Assembly: GCA_963806935.1 (NCBI GenBank)
Contig: CAWEAT010000048.1
Span: forward strand, 1-64,000
Direction of reading: 5' to 3'
Source of the DNA: Roseiarcus sp963806935
Lineage (GTDB): Bacteria; Pseudomonadota; Alphaproteobacteria; Rhizobiales; Beijerinckiaceae
Length of the DNA stretch: 64,000 bases
This document shows, one piece after another, positions 26,565 through 37,952 of the stretch. A program made the translations under genes and the position numbers. The notes under the pieces are model-generated. The model was given only the letters and a program-made list of their open reading frames with translations. It was not told the DNA's origin and searched no databases. Numbering within the stretch: the stretch's first letter is position 1; every line of letters starts with the position of its first letter.

Positions 26565-27968
26565 GTGCGCTATGTTTCGACGCGCGGCGCGGCGCCTGCC
26601 CTCGGCTTCGCAGACGCGATGCTTGCAGGTCTCGCCCGTGACGGCGGCCTCTACGTGCCGCTCTCGTTGCCCCGGTGGCGGCCGGACGCCATCCGGTCTC
26701 TGAGAGGACTGCCGTACGCGGAAGCGGCCGTGCGGGTCATGACCCCATTCATCGGCGGAGACTTCGGGCCGGAGGAAATCCAGGCTCTGACCGCCGCTGC
26801 ATATGCCGGCTTCCGGCACGCAGCGACCGCGCCCATTGTGCAAATCGATGACAATCTGTTCGCGCTCGAGCTTTTCCACGGTCCGACGCTGGCGTTCAAG
26901 GACTTCGCCATGCAGTGGCTGGGGCAGGCGATGAATCGGGTGCTGCGGCAGCGCGGCGCGCGGGCGACAATCATCGGCGCGACGTCTGGCGATACCGGAG
27001 CGGCGGCAATCGAGGCGTTCGCCGACCAGTCCCAGGTTGAGGTCTTTATCCTCTTTCCGCGCGGGCGGGTGTCCGACGTCCAGCGCCGGCAGATGACGAC
27101 GGTCGGCAAGCCCAACGTCCATGCGTTGGCGATCGAGGGCGATTTCGACGACTGCCAGCGCATCGTCAAGGAGCTGTTCGGCGATCTCGCGTTCCGCGAC
27201 GAAATGCGCCTGTCGGGCGTCAATTCCATCAATTGGGCCCGCATCCTGGCGCAGATCGTCTACTATTTTGTCGGCGCGGTCGCTCTCGGCGCGCCGGAGC
27301 GGGCGATATCCTTCGCCGTTCCGACCGGCAATTTCGGCGACGTGCTGGCCGGCTACTACGCCAAGCGGATGGGACTGCCGGTCGATCGCCTCATCATCGC
27401 CACCAACGAAAACGACATTCTCGCCCGGGCGCTGGCGAGCGGGCTCTATGCGCCCCAGGGCGTCAAGGCGACCCAGTCGCCGTCGATGGACATTCAGGTG
27501 TCGTCCAACTTCGAGCGCCTTCTGTTCGAGGCGTCCGGCCGCGATCCGGGGGCGGTCGTCGCGCGGATGAGCGAGCTCGCAAGCGTCGGCGCATTCTCCA
27601 TCCCTTCAAGCGCGCTCGAGCGCATCCGCGCCGATTTCGACGCTTTCCGCGTCGACGAGACCGCCTGCGCCGAGGAGATGGGCCGGGTCTATCGCGAGAG
27701 CGGCATGATCATCGATCCCCACAGCGCGGTCGGGGTGAACGCCGCGCGCAAGGCGCTCGCCGCCGCGCCCGCGACACCGGTGATCGCCCTGGGCACGGCG
27801 CATCCGGCCAAGTTTCCCGACGCTGTCGAGCGTGCGACCGGCGCCCGGCCGCCGCGGCCGGAGCTGCTCTCTGACTTGATGGATCGCGCGGAAGCGATCG
27901 TCGTGCTGCCCAACGACCAGCGGGCTGTGGCCGACTACGTGCGGCAGACTGCGCGGGCGGCCGCGTGA
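26565..27968 (+). CDS. thrC: Threonine synthase
   Basis: 467 residues, typical of the long bacterial ThrC. It converts O-phospho-L-homoserine to L-threonine with PLP. The PLP lysine is K112 in GPTLAFKDFAMQW. Other landmarks are the N-terminal YVSTRG, IGATSGDTGAAAIEAF as phosphate loop and FAVPTGNFGDVLAGYYAKRMG. The start is a GTG at 26565 with AAGGA about 9 nt upstream. It is the first gene of an operon: its stop overlaps the GTG of the M16 protease by 4 nt, and further genes overlap in turn, so coupled translation is likely. Confidence 0.95.
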   Translation: MRYVSTRGAAPALGFADAMLAGLARDGGLYVPLSLPRWRPDAIRSLRGLPYAEAAVRVMTPFIGGDFGPEEIQALTAAAYAGFRHAATAPIVQIDDNLFALELFHGPTLAFKDFAMQWLGQAMNRVLRQRGARATIIGATSGDTGAAAIEAFADQSQVEVFILFPRGRVSDVQRRQMTTVGKPNVHALAIEGDFDDCQRIVKELFGDLAFRDEMRLSGVNSINWARILAQIVYYFVGAVALGAPERAISFAVPTGNFGDVLAGYYAKRMGLPVDRLIIATNENDILARALASGLYAPQGVKATQSPSMDIQVSSNFERLLFEASGRDPGAVVARMSELASVGAFSIPSSALERIRADFDAFRVDETACAEEMGRVYRESGMIIDPHSAVGVNAARKALAAAPATPVIALGTAHPAKFPDAVERATGARPPRPELLSDLMDRAEAIVVLPNDQRAVADYVRQTARAAA

Positions 27969-29227
27969 CAGTTCAAACGACCAGCCTTCCCTCGGGGCTC
28001 GCCGTCGTCACCGAGACCTCCCGCCATTTGAAGACGGCGGCGATCGGCGTCTTCGTCGCCGCGGGCTCACGGTTTGAGCAGGCCGGCGAGCACGGGTTGT
28101 CGCATTTCATCGAGCATATGGCGTTCAAGGGCACGAGGCGGCGAAGCGCCCGCGACATCGCCGAGGCGATCGAGAACGTCGGCGGGGATCTCAACGCTGA
28201 GACTGGGGTCGAGCGGACCAGCTATTTTGCCCGCGTTCTCGGGATCGACGCCGGTCTGGCGCTGGACGTCATCGGCGATATTCTGACCGAAAGCGCGTAT
28301 GACGCCGCCGAGCTCGAGCGGGAGAAGAATGTCATCATCCAGGAGATTAGCGCGGTCGAGGATACGCCCGACGATTGGGTGTTCGATCTCCTCACCGCGA
28401 CCGCCTGGCCGGACCAGCCGATCGGCCGCCCGATCCTCGGCACGCGCGAGGGCGTGGCCAGCTTCGACCGAGACGCAATCGATCGCTATCTCGGCCGGCG
28501 ATATAGCGCCGGCGCCACCGTGGCCGCGGCCGCCGGCGCGGTCGAACACGATCGCATCGTCGATCTTGCGCAGTCCCGGCTCGAAAAGCTGCATTCCGCG
28601 TCCGCGCCGCCCGAAACGCCGGCCGTTTATCGCGGTGGAGAGACCAAGCTAAGCCGGCGCCTCGAGCAAACACATGTCGTGATCGGGTTCGAGGGCCGGC
28701 CGGCCGGCGCGCCGGATCACGACGCCGCGCAGGTCTTCGCCGCCGCGGCGGGCGGAGGCATGTCGTCGCGGCTCTTCCAAGAGGTGAGGGAGAAACGCGG
28801 CCTTGCCTATTCGATCTTCGGTTTCCATTGGGAATTCATCGACACCGGATTGTTCGGCTTCTACGCCGGCGCGGCCGACCGCGACGCCGCGGAGGTGGTG
28901 GCCGCCTCGCTCGACTGCCTTGCTGAAACCGCGCACGGATTGAGCGAAGCGGAAGTCCGCCGCGCCAAGGCCCAGATGAAGGTCTCGCTGGTCACCGCCT
29001 TCGAGCAGCCTCAGGCGCGCGTTCATCAGCTCTCGCGCCAGATGCAGGTCTATGGGCGCCCGCTTTCGTTCGACGAGATGCTGGCCCGCGTCGACGCCAT
29101 TTCGGTCGAAGAGGTTCGCAAAACGGGCGCCGCCATGCTTAGATCGCCACCCGCTGTCGCGATGATCGGCGCGGTCGGCAGGGTTCCTGGCCAGGCGAAG
29201 GTCGCCGCGGCTTTGAAAGGGGTATGA
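27965..29227 (+). CDS. M16-family zinc protease (processing peptidase-like)
   Basis: 420 residues. The inverted zinc motif HxxEH is HFIEH at residues 47-51 (GLSHFIEHMAFKGT), with the downstream Glu in EREKNVIIQEISAVEDTP. The second half carries the inactive-lobe pattern GGGMSSRLFQEVREKRGLAYSIF. This is the PepR/mitochondrial-processing-peptidase-beta-like group of alphaproteobacteria, a single-chain relative of MPP. It is probably soluble. The GTG start overlaps the thrC stop by 4 nt, and its TGA overlaps the next start (ATGATG). The thrC-M16 linkage is frequent in Hyphomicrobiales. Natural substrate unknown. Confidence 0.92.
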   Translation: MTVQTTSLPSGLAVVTETSRHLKTAAIGVFVAAGSRFEQAGEHGLSHFIEHMAFKGTRRRSARDIAEAIENVGGDLNAETGVERTSYFARVLGIDAGLALDVIGDILTESAYDAAELEREKNVIIQEISAVEDTPDDWVFDLLTATAWPDQPIGRPILGTREGVASFDRDAIDRYLGRRYSAGATVAAAAGAVEHDRIVDLAQSRLEKLHSASAPPETPAVYRGGETKLSRRLEQTHVVIGFEGRPAGAPDHDAAQVFAAAAGGGMSSRLFQEVREKRGLAYSIFGFHWEFIDTGLFGFYAGAADRDAAEVVAASLDCLAETAHGLSEAEVRRAKAQMKVSLVTAFEQPQARVHQLSRQMQVYGRPLSFDEMLARVDAISVEEVRKTGAAMLRSPPAVAMIGAVGRVPGQAKVAAALKGV

Positions 29228-29838
29228 TGGCGCTTTTCGGCCTGACGCGATCGATAAGCCCGGAGCCGCTCTTGCGCGGCGACGGCGTTTATCTGCGTCC
29301 GGCGGCGCTGTCAGACTACTCGTCCTGGTCCCGGCTCAGGGCGGCGAGCCGAAGCTTCCTCGAACCGTGGGAGCCGACCTGGCCGGACGACGACCTAACC
29401 CGTGCGGCCTTTCGCCGCCGGCTTCGGCGCCAGGACGACGACATGGCCCGCGACGAGGCCTATACGTTCCTCATATTCGACAGCGCGAGCGAGGAACTCC
29501 TGGGCGGGATCACGCTCGGGGGCGTCAGGCGGGGCGTGTCGCAAAGCGGAACCCTCGGCTACTGGATGGGCGCGTCACACGCCGGCAGAGGGCGGATGAC
29601 GCGCGCCGTCGCGGCGACGGTCGAATTCGCGCTTTCCAGGCTGCGCCTCCATCGCATCGAGGCGGCATGCATCCCCGAGAACGCGCCCTCCATCGCCCTG
29701 CTCGAGCGCAACGGCTTCCGGCGCGAAGGCTACGCGCGCGGATTCCTCAGGATCAACGGCGCCTGGCGCGACCACCTCCTGTTCGCGCTCATCGAGAGCG
29801 ACGCGCGTCCCCGACTGACCTGGACCCATCTTGACTGA
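29224..29838 (+). CDS. GNAT N-acetyltransferase, RimJ-like
   Basis: 204 residues. The RimJ/RimL pattern is clear: RGDGVYLRPAALSDYSSWSRLR near the N-terminus, LGGITLGGV in the middle, LGYWMGASHAGRGRMTRAVAATVEFAL containing the acetyl-CoA loop, and HRIEAACIPENAPSIALLERNGFRREGYARGF as C-terminal signature. The best-characterised relatives acetylate the N-terminal alanine of ribosomal proteins, but RimJ-like enzymes also modify small molecules. It overlaps the M16 gene by 4 nt and the GGDEF-EAL gene by 8 nt. Confidence 0.88.
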   Translation: MMALFGLTRSISPEPLLRGDGVYLRPAALSDYSSWSRLRAASRSFLEPWEPTWPDDDLTRAAFRRRLRRQDDDMARDEAYTFLIFDSASEELLGGITLGGVRRGVSQSGTLGYWMGASHAGRGRMTRAVAATVEFALSRLRLHRIEAACIPENAPSIALLERNGFRREGYARGFLRINGAWRDHLLFALIESDARPRLTWTHLD

Positions 29839-32788
29839 GCAGGTGGGCAACGACCGCAGGCGCGCCCGAGCGGAGCGCGCAGGCCGGCCAACGGAGCGCG
29901 CCTCCGGCGTTGCGCGGGGCTGGCGGGGGCTGTTCGGCGTTGTTGTACTGATCGCCTCTCTCGCCGGCTTTGGGGCGCCTGCGTCGGCGGTGCAGTCGGT
30001 GCGGGTCTCGGTCGAGTCCGACGCGATCGATCTGACGAAGGCGGTCGAGCGTTATAGCGCTCAGGGCGATCGCATCCAGGTGTCGACGGCGCCCGCCGCC
30101 GACGGCATCGTCCGGCGGATCGAAGTCAGCGCGCTCGAGCCCGGCGCGCAACCGGCATGGATCGTATTCGCGCTGACCAACGATTCCGATGAGCAATTGA
30201 CCCGCCTGATCGTCGCGCCGCATTTCCGCTTCGTCGGCTCCGGTCTCATCTGGCCGGATCTCGGCTCGTCGCGAATCACCACCATCACCGCGAGCCAGGG
30301 CTCGGCGCCCGAACGCGAGGACAACCCGGAAGCCGATGTCTTCCGCCTGACCCTCGATCCGGGAACGACGGTGACCTACGTCGCCGAGTTGCGCACGCCG
30401 AACCTGCCGCAGCTCTATCTGTGGGAGCCGGACGCGTTCAAGGACAAGTCGACCAGCCTCACCCTTTACGAAGGAATCCTGATCGGGATCGCCGGCCTTC
30501 TGGCACTGTTCCTCACCATCGTTTTCGTGGTCCGCGGAGCGATGATCTTTCCCGCCGCCGCGGCGCTCGCCTGGGCGGTGTTCGCCTATGTCTGCATCGA
30601 CTTCGGCTTCTGGCGGAAGATGTTCGGCCTCGAAGACGCCACGGAGCGAATCTGGCGCGCGGGCGTCGAGGCCACGATCGGCGCGACGCTGATCGTCTTC
30701 CTCTTCGCCTATCTCAATCTGCGCCGATGGCATGTGCGCTATACCCATTTTGCCCTGGCCTGGCTGGCGCTGATGGCGGCCGTCGTTGGGCTCTCGGTCT
30801 ATAATGCGCCGGTCGCGGCGGGCGTTGCGCGAATCTCGATCGCGACCGTGGCCGGCCTCGGCTTCCTGCTGATCCTGAGCCTCGCCGCGCGCGGCTCCGA
30901 TCGGGCGGTGATGCTGATCCCGACCTGGTATCTGCTGGCGGTCTGGGTGGTGGCTGCGGGCGCGGCGGCGCTCGGCTATCTGACCAACGACCTTGCGGCG
31001 CCGGGTCTCGTCGGCGGCCTGGTGCTGATCGTGATGCTGATCGGTTTCACGGTGATGCAATTCGCCTTCTCCGGCTCGGGCGGGGCCGTGGACAGCGGCC
31101 CTGAGGCGGAGCGCCGTTCGCTGGCCATGACCGGATCGGGGGAGGGGATCTTCGACTGGAACGTGCTCACCGACGATGTCAGCGGCAGCGAGGCGATTGA
31201 AAGCCAGCTCGGGCTCAAGCGCGGCGCGCTCGAGGGGCCGGCCGCGGGCTGGCTCGACGTGCTGCATCCGCTCGATCGCGACCGCTACACGCTGGCGCTC
31301 GACGGGCTTTTGCATCAGCGCTCGGGCCGCATCAATCACGATCTAAGGCTGCGCGGCTCGGACGGACATTATTTCTGGTATGTCCTCAAGGCGCGGCCGG
31401 TGATCAGCGCCGACGGCGAGGTGGTGAGGGTGATCGGCTCGCTGTCGGACGTGACCGAGCTCAAATCGGCCGAAGAGCGCATGCTCCACGACGCCGTTCA
31501 CGACAACCTGACCGGGCTTCCCAACCGCGAATTGTTCAACGATCGGCTGGGCGCGGCGATCCTGATGGCGCAAAAGCCCGGAGGGGCGGCGCCGACGGTG
31601 ATGGTCATTGACATTGACGAGTTCCAGTCGGTCAACGATTCCTTTGGGCTCTCGATCGGCGACTCGGCGCTGTTGGCGGTCGCCCGGCGTCTGGCGCGCG
31701 ACCTGCGCCCGGGCGACACGCTGGCCCGTCTGGGCGGGGACACGTTCGGCGCGATCGTGCTCGCCGAGCCACAGTCGATGGACGCGCCGGCCAGGATCGA
31801 CGCCCTGCGCGCCGCGCTTGCCGCCCCGATCAGTTTCGGCGAACGGGAAATCGCGCTGACCGTTTCGATCGGCGCGGCGAGCTACGACCCGAAGCTGCAT
31901 GGCAAGGGCGGCGATCTTCTCGCCGACGCCCAGCTCGCGCTTGCCAACGCCAAGAAAACCGGCGGCGACCGGGTGGAGATGTTCGCCGCCGTCATGCGGT
32001 CGCACCGATCGGACCGGCAAACGCTCGAGAACGATATGCGGCGCGCGCTCGAGCGCGGCGAAATCTCGATTCTGTTCCGCCCGATCGTACGCCTGGAGGA
32101 TAGGACCGTCGCCGGATTCCAGTCGCTGCTGCGCTGGCGCCATCCGAGGCTCGGCCTCCTCGACGAGGACGAGTTCTCCTCGGCCGCCGAATCGACCGGC
32201 GCGATCGTCGACATCGGCGCCTATGCGCTCGAGGCGACGGCGAGGGAGCTCGCGGCGTGGCAGAAGGCGCTCGAGGTCAATCCGCCGATCTTCGCCACCG
32301 TCGCCGCGTCGTCGCGCCAGATGCTGAGCCACGATCTCCTGTCCGACGTGCGCGCCGCGCTCGGACGCCATTACGTGCAGCGCGGCTCGCTCAAGCTCGC
32401 GGCGGCTGAGAGCCTTGTGATGGAGAACCCCGAATACGCCGCGGTTCTCCTGCAGCGGGTGCGCGAGATCGGCGCCGCGCTGATGCTGGACCGGTTCGGC
32501 GCCGGCTACACCTCGCTCGGCCATCTGCCGCAGTACCGCTTCGACGCCATGCGGATCGACGCCTCCCTGGTCAGACCCAACTCGTTCGGCGCGCGCTCGC
32601 CGATCCTGCGTTCGATCGTCGCCATGGCGCAGGAGATCGGGATGGAGGTCATCTCCGAGGGCGCGGAGACCGAATCCGACGCGGTCGAGCTCGCCCAGCT
32701 CGGTTGCCAGTTCGCGCAAGGGGCGGCGTTCGGCCAGCCGATGAGCCCGGCGGCGGCGCGCAAGCTGATGGGCGCGGCGGTCGTCTGA
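29831..32788 (+). CDS. Membrane-anchored PAS-GGDEF-EAL protein with degenerate active sites
   Basis: 985 residues from a TTG start that overlaps the GNAT gene by 8 nt; a later GTG is possible. Order: N-terminal signal-like segment (about 30-55), periplasmic beta-rich domain (about 55-205), about seven membrane helices (about 210-410), a PAS domain with PAC-like LSDVTELKSAE (about 430-555), GGDEF (about 560-720) and EAL (about 730-980). The GGDEF motif is GGDTF (635-639). The EAL motif is replaced by QSL around Q764 (GFQSLLRW), LDDFG reads LDRFG, and the Lys of LKID reads RID. Cyclase and phosphodiesterase activity are therefore unlikely; it may act as a c-di-GMP sensor or protein-interaction module. 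Last gene of the thrC operon. Confidence 0.88.
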   Translation: MTEQVGNDRRRARAERAGRPTERASGVARGWRGLFGVVVLIASLAGFGAPASAVQSVRVSVESDAIDLTKAVERYSAQGDRIQVSTAPAADGIVRRIEVSALEPGAQPAWIVFALTNDSDEQLTRLIVAPHFRFVGSGLIWPDLGSSRITTITASQGSAPEREDNPEADVFRLTLDPGTTVTYVAELRTPNLPQLYLWEPDAFKDKSTSLTLYEGILIGIAGLLALFLTIVFVVRGAMIFPAAAALAWAVFAYVCIDFGFWRKMFGLEDATERIWRAGVEATIGATLIVFLFAYLNLRRWHVRYTHFALAWLALMAAVVGLSVYNAPVAAGVARISIATVAGLGFLLILSLAARGSDRAVMLIPTWYLLAVWVVAAGAAALGYLTNDLAAPGLVGGLVLIVMLIGFTVMQFAFSGSGGAVDSGPEAERRSLAMTGSGEGIFDWNVLTDDVSGSEAIESQLGLKRGALEGPAAGWLDVLHPLDRDRYTLALDGLLHQRSGRINHDLRLRGSDGHYFWYVLKARPVISADGEVVRVIGSLSDVTELKSAEERMLHDAVHDNLTGLPNRELFNDRLGAAILMAQKPGGAAPTVMVIDIDEFQSVNDSFGLSIGDSALLAVARRLARDLRPGDTLARLGGDTFGAIVLAEPQSMDAPARIDALRAALAAPISFGEREIALTVSIGAASYDPKLHGKGGDLLADAQLALANAKKTGGDRVEMFAAVMRSHRSDRQTLENDMRRALERGEISILFRPIVRLEDRTVAGFQSLLRWRHPRLGLLDEDEFSSAAESTGAIVDIGAYALEATARELAAWQKALEVNPPIFATVAASSRQMLSHDLLSDVRAALGRHYVQRGSLKLAAAESLVMENPEYAAVLLQRVREIGAALMLDRFGAGYTSLGHLPQYRFDAMRIDASLVRPNSFGARSPILRSIVAMAQEIGMEVISEGAETESDAVELAQLGCQFAQGAAFGQPMSPAAARKLMGAAVV

Positions 32789-33152
32789 CCCGCGAGCGCC
32801 GCTGCAGGGAATCCAAGCCGATGGAAGGAAATCAAAAGGAATTCCGGAAGGAAACCCTAATCGGGCGGAATCAAATCAAAGGCTTGCCGGAACGAAATCA
32901 AAACCGAATTTCGCCCCGCCAACCGATGCCATTCGATCCATAAATATTTGAATTTCTTACGATTTATGCGCTCCGATCTCCTGCCTCGTTTGGCCTCAGG
33001 CTCGGCGGCTCCGTCATCGCCGCCGCCCGAACGGCGCCGCCGCCGCCCCGTCGCGCCGATTCACACTGGATAGCACAGATTTCTGATAATCGCAAACGAT
33101 TGTCGCCTGTGCTGGGCGGCCAGCTCGGCCGGGCCCCGGCCGTCAGCCAGGC
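32789..33152. other. Convergent intergenic region with tandem array
   Basis: 364 bp between the stops of the GGDEF-EAL gene (plus) and the GT25 gene (minus). The left third contains the GGAAGGAAATCAAA array (32818-32910), followed by a short AT-rich piece (32935-32970). The rest is GC-rich with no recognisable gene or terminator. Confidence 0.6.
32818..32910 (+). repeat. Tandem array, core GGAAGGAAATCAAA, period about 22 nt
   Basis: Four units on the plus strand: GGAAGGAAATCAAAAGG, GGAAGGAAACCCTAATC, GGAATCAAATCAAAGGC and GGAACGAAATCAAAACC, starting about 21-23 nt apart. The array begins about 35 nt after the stop of the GGDEF-EAL gene on its sense strand. The same core and period occur at 8513-8620 on the sense strand of the M24 peptidase. 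It could be an RNA-level 3' element or a protein-binding array; I do not recognise it. Confidence 0.75.
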
Positions 33153-33911
33153 TCAGGCCCGCGGCAGGGTGCGCCGATAGCGGGCCAGAACCTGCGCCCG
33201 GTAGATCGGCCGCATCGCTTCGTGATGGATGCGCTCGGCGAGCCCCATCGACCGCCGCTGGACCGTGGTGCCGCCGGTCTCGCGCGATACGTCGCTGACC
33301 GGAGAGGGCGCGGCGACCAGCACCGGCTGGCCGGTGACCCAGGTCATCTGCAGAAAGGTGTCGACCGGGCGGTCGAACGGCAGGGTCGCCGCGAGCAGGC
33401 GCTCGGCCGCCGCGCGGGAGACGATCTGCCCGATCGCGCGCAAGGGCGGCGCGTCGGGGCGCAGGAGCGCGAGCCCCCCGCGCCGGGCGACCGCCGTCCC
33501 GCCGCGGATCGCCGTCGCCGGCATCAGCACGTAATCCCACGCCGCCCGTTCGGCCGCCACGAACTCGATCAGGCCGGCGAACAGGCCGGCGTCGATCTCG
33601 GCGTCGTCTTCGAAAATGACGCCGAATTCGGGCTTCTCGTCGACGATCCGCCGCCAGACGGCGCGATGGCTTAAGAAAACGCCGACTTCGCTCGCCGTCA
33701 GCGCGAAGGGATAGCGCGGCCGGAAACGCAAGCGAGCATAAGCCCTGTCGATTTCGGCTTGCGAAAGGCGCGCTCCGTCCACCGCGGCGAAGATCTCGCT
33801 CTCGATTGGCAGCCGCGCGCTCAAGCGCTGGACGTTGGCTGCGCGAGCAACCGCGCGCTCAAGATGGAGAATATAGGCTTTGGGGGCGCTCAAGACTGGC
33901 TGACCGGGCAA
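33153..33911 (-). CDS. Glycosyltransferase family 25 protein
   Basis: 252 residues with a GT25 (LPS beta-1,4-galactosyltransferase-like) pattern: AYILHLERAVARAANVQRL at the start, SEIFAAVDGARLS, ALTASEVGVFLSHRAVWRRIVDE and the acidic FGVIFEDDAEI, the presumed nucleotide-sugar/metal site. The C-terminus has PFDRPVDTFLQMTW. Family members add sugars to LPS core or capsule. The start is a TTG at 33911 with only a weak AGGTC upstream. It stands alone, converging on the thrC operon. Acceptor and donor cannot be told from sequence. Confidence 0.8.
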   Translation of the reverse strand: MPGQPVLSAPKAYILHLERAVARAANVQRLSARLPIESEIFAAVDGARLSQAEIDRAYARLRFRPRYPFALTASEVGVFLSHRAVWRRIVDEKPEFGVIFEDDAEIDAGLFAGLIEFVAAERAAWDYVLMPATAIRGGTAVARRGGLALLRPDAPPLRAIGQIVSRAAAERLLAATLPFDRPVDTFLQMTWVTGQPVLVAAPSPVSDVSRETGGTTVQRRSMGLAERIHHEAMRPIYRAQVLARYRRTLPRA

Positions 33912-34017
33912 AGACCTGCAATAATCAGGGGCGGAAGGACGCGAGAAGCGCCTTGATACGCGCCGCTCCGCGCCGAGTCATCCTGGTCGGCGTTTTAAAA
34001 GGGAGAGGCCGCGCCCG

Positions 34018-34242
34018 ATGAAGATCACCGTCGATGTCGATTGCACGCCGCTCGAGGCGCGGCAGTTCATGGGGTTGCCGGACGTCGAGCCGATGCAGAA
34101 GGCGGCCATGGCGCAGATCGAAAAGCGCATGATGGCCGAGCTCGAGCGCTACACTCCGGAGGCGCTGTTCAAGGCCTGGCTGCCGCTCGCCGGCATGAAC
34201 GCCGAGTGGCTGCAGGAATTTCTGAAGCGATCGACCTCATAA
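34018..34242 (+). CDS. Small conserved protein, DUF6489-like
   Basis: 74 residues, MKITVDVDCTPLEARQFMGLPD at the start, then an amphipathic helix with AMAQIEKRMMAEL and a C-terminal LAGMNAEWLQEFLK. This composition matches a small conserved family of Hyphomicrobiales (DUF6489-like, from memory) of unknown function. GGGAGAGG about 10 nt upstream supports the start. No membrane segment. It precedes clpB by 180 bp on the same strand. Confidence 0.75.
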   Translation: MKITVDVDCTPLEARQFMGLPDVEPMQKAAMAQIEKRMMAELERYTPEALFKAWLPLAGMNAEWLQEFLKRSTS

Positions 34243-34422
34243 TCGCTCGGACCTGATTTCGATCAACGCGCGCGATATTCGTTCGGCGTTAGCGTTTCGG
34301 CATCTTCCGCCGGCGCGGGGCGGCTCCTACATTGGGTCAAAGCCGCGAAATCGCGGCAATCCGATTGTATGGACTGCCTGACGTCGCTTCGGGGCGTGAG
34401 ACAGGGCCGAAGGGGATGACTG

Positions 34423-37065
<2,643 letters not shown>

Positions 37066-37160
37066 CGGATGTCGTCAGGGCGCCGCCGGACGTATAGAGG
37101 CGCGGCGAGTGGGCAAGCGGGTTTGTGCTTGAGGCCAATGGCTAGTCGAGGTCGCCGGTC

Positions 37161-37436
37161 ATGACCAACAATGTCGTCGCCCGCTTTGCCGGCGGGTCGC
37201 CGGCGGTCGTCGCGGTGCGGCTGATCGTTGTCTCCTTCGTCGTCGGCATTGTCCTCGAGACCTTCGGTTTCGATCCGGCGTCGCTTTTCGGCGACGTCGT
37301 GCGGGCGATGAGGCGCATTGTCGAGCTCGGATTTACCGATGTCCATGAGGTCGGCCGCATCCTCTTGACCGGCGCGATGGTCGTGGTGCCGGTCTGGCTG
37401 GCCTTGAGGCTGCTCGATTCGCGCGGCAGGCGTTAG
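37161..37436 (+). CDS. Small membrane protein, DUF6460-like
   Basis: 91 residues. Two hydrophobic segments, VAVRLIVVSFVVGIVLETFGF (split around FGF) and ILLTGAMVVVPVWLALRLL, flank a short amphipathic piece (VRAMRRIVELGFTDVHEVG). N-terminal RFAGGSP and the C-terminal WLALRLL pattern match a small inner-membrane family in Hyphomicrobiales (DUF6460-like, from memory). Function unknown. It lies 95 bp after clpB on the same strand; a weak Shine-Dalgarno (GAGGTCG) is visible. Confidence 0.7.
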   Translation: MTNNVVARFAGGSPAVVAVRLIVVSFVVGIVLETFGFDPASLFGDVVRAMRRIVELGFTDVHEVGRILLTGAMVVVPVWLALRLLDSRGRR

Positions 37437-37527
37437 CGCCCGGCCGCCTGGCGGCGAAAGACCGGTGAACATGTGGGGCTTGACGCGCGCCCGCCGCGCT
37501 GATCCCCTAGGCTTCGGGGTATAGTCC

Positions 37528-37788
37528 ATGGGGCAACTGTCAATGGCATTCTCTCATCCTCTGGCCAGGGGCGCCAAGGTGTGGACCGCGAAAGCGCACG
37601 ATGGCGTCGAGCAGCGCGTCCTGGTCGTCGTCACCACGATTCCGCTCGAGCCCGGCGAGAAAGGCTACAAGAAATCGCTGGTCGAGCGTCTTTCGCGCGC
37701 GGCGGGCGACTATCTGGCCGACTCGAAGGAAGCCGCCTCCTTCATGCTCATGCACCGGATGAGGGACTGGGGCGGCGCCAAGGCTTGA
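37528..37788 (+). CDS. Conserved hypothetical protein, 86 residues
   Basis: 86 residues without signal peptide or membrane helix: VWTAKAHDGVEQRVLVVVTTIPLE, then GYKKSLVERLSRAAGDYLADS and MHRMRDWGGAKA. I do not recognise the family. The strand-then-helix pattern and the normal codon usage suggest a small folded protein. The start at 37528 is not firmly set; an ATG at 37543 is also possible. It lies between the DUF6460-like gene and hdeD on the same strand. Confidence 0.6.
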   Translation: MGQLSMAFSHPLARGAKVWTAKAHDGVEQRVLVVVTTIPLEPGEKGYKKSLVERLSRAAGDYLADSKEAASFMLMHRMRDWGGAKA

Positions 37789-37952
37789 GACGAGCGCCCG
37801 CGCGCCGCAGACGTTTGCCGTTACGGAAGATTTGCTGCGGCAAAAGGCGCGCTTCTCAGAAACCTTGGTTGTGATAGATTGCGCGGCGAATCGCGGATCG
37901 GAAAAGCCGCGAAGCGGGCGGCGTCGCGCCGCATCAACTGGGGACAAACGCC

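Noticed and set aside
34341..34356. Short hairpin upstream of clpB (CCGCG-AAAT-CGCGG)
   Set aside because: Five-base stem without a T tract and of a kind common by chance in GC-rich DNA; no terminator or thermosensor can be argued.
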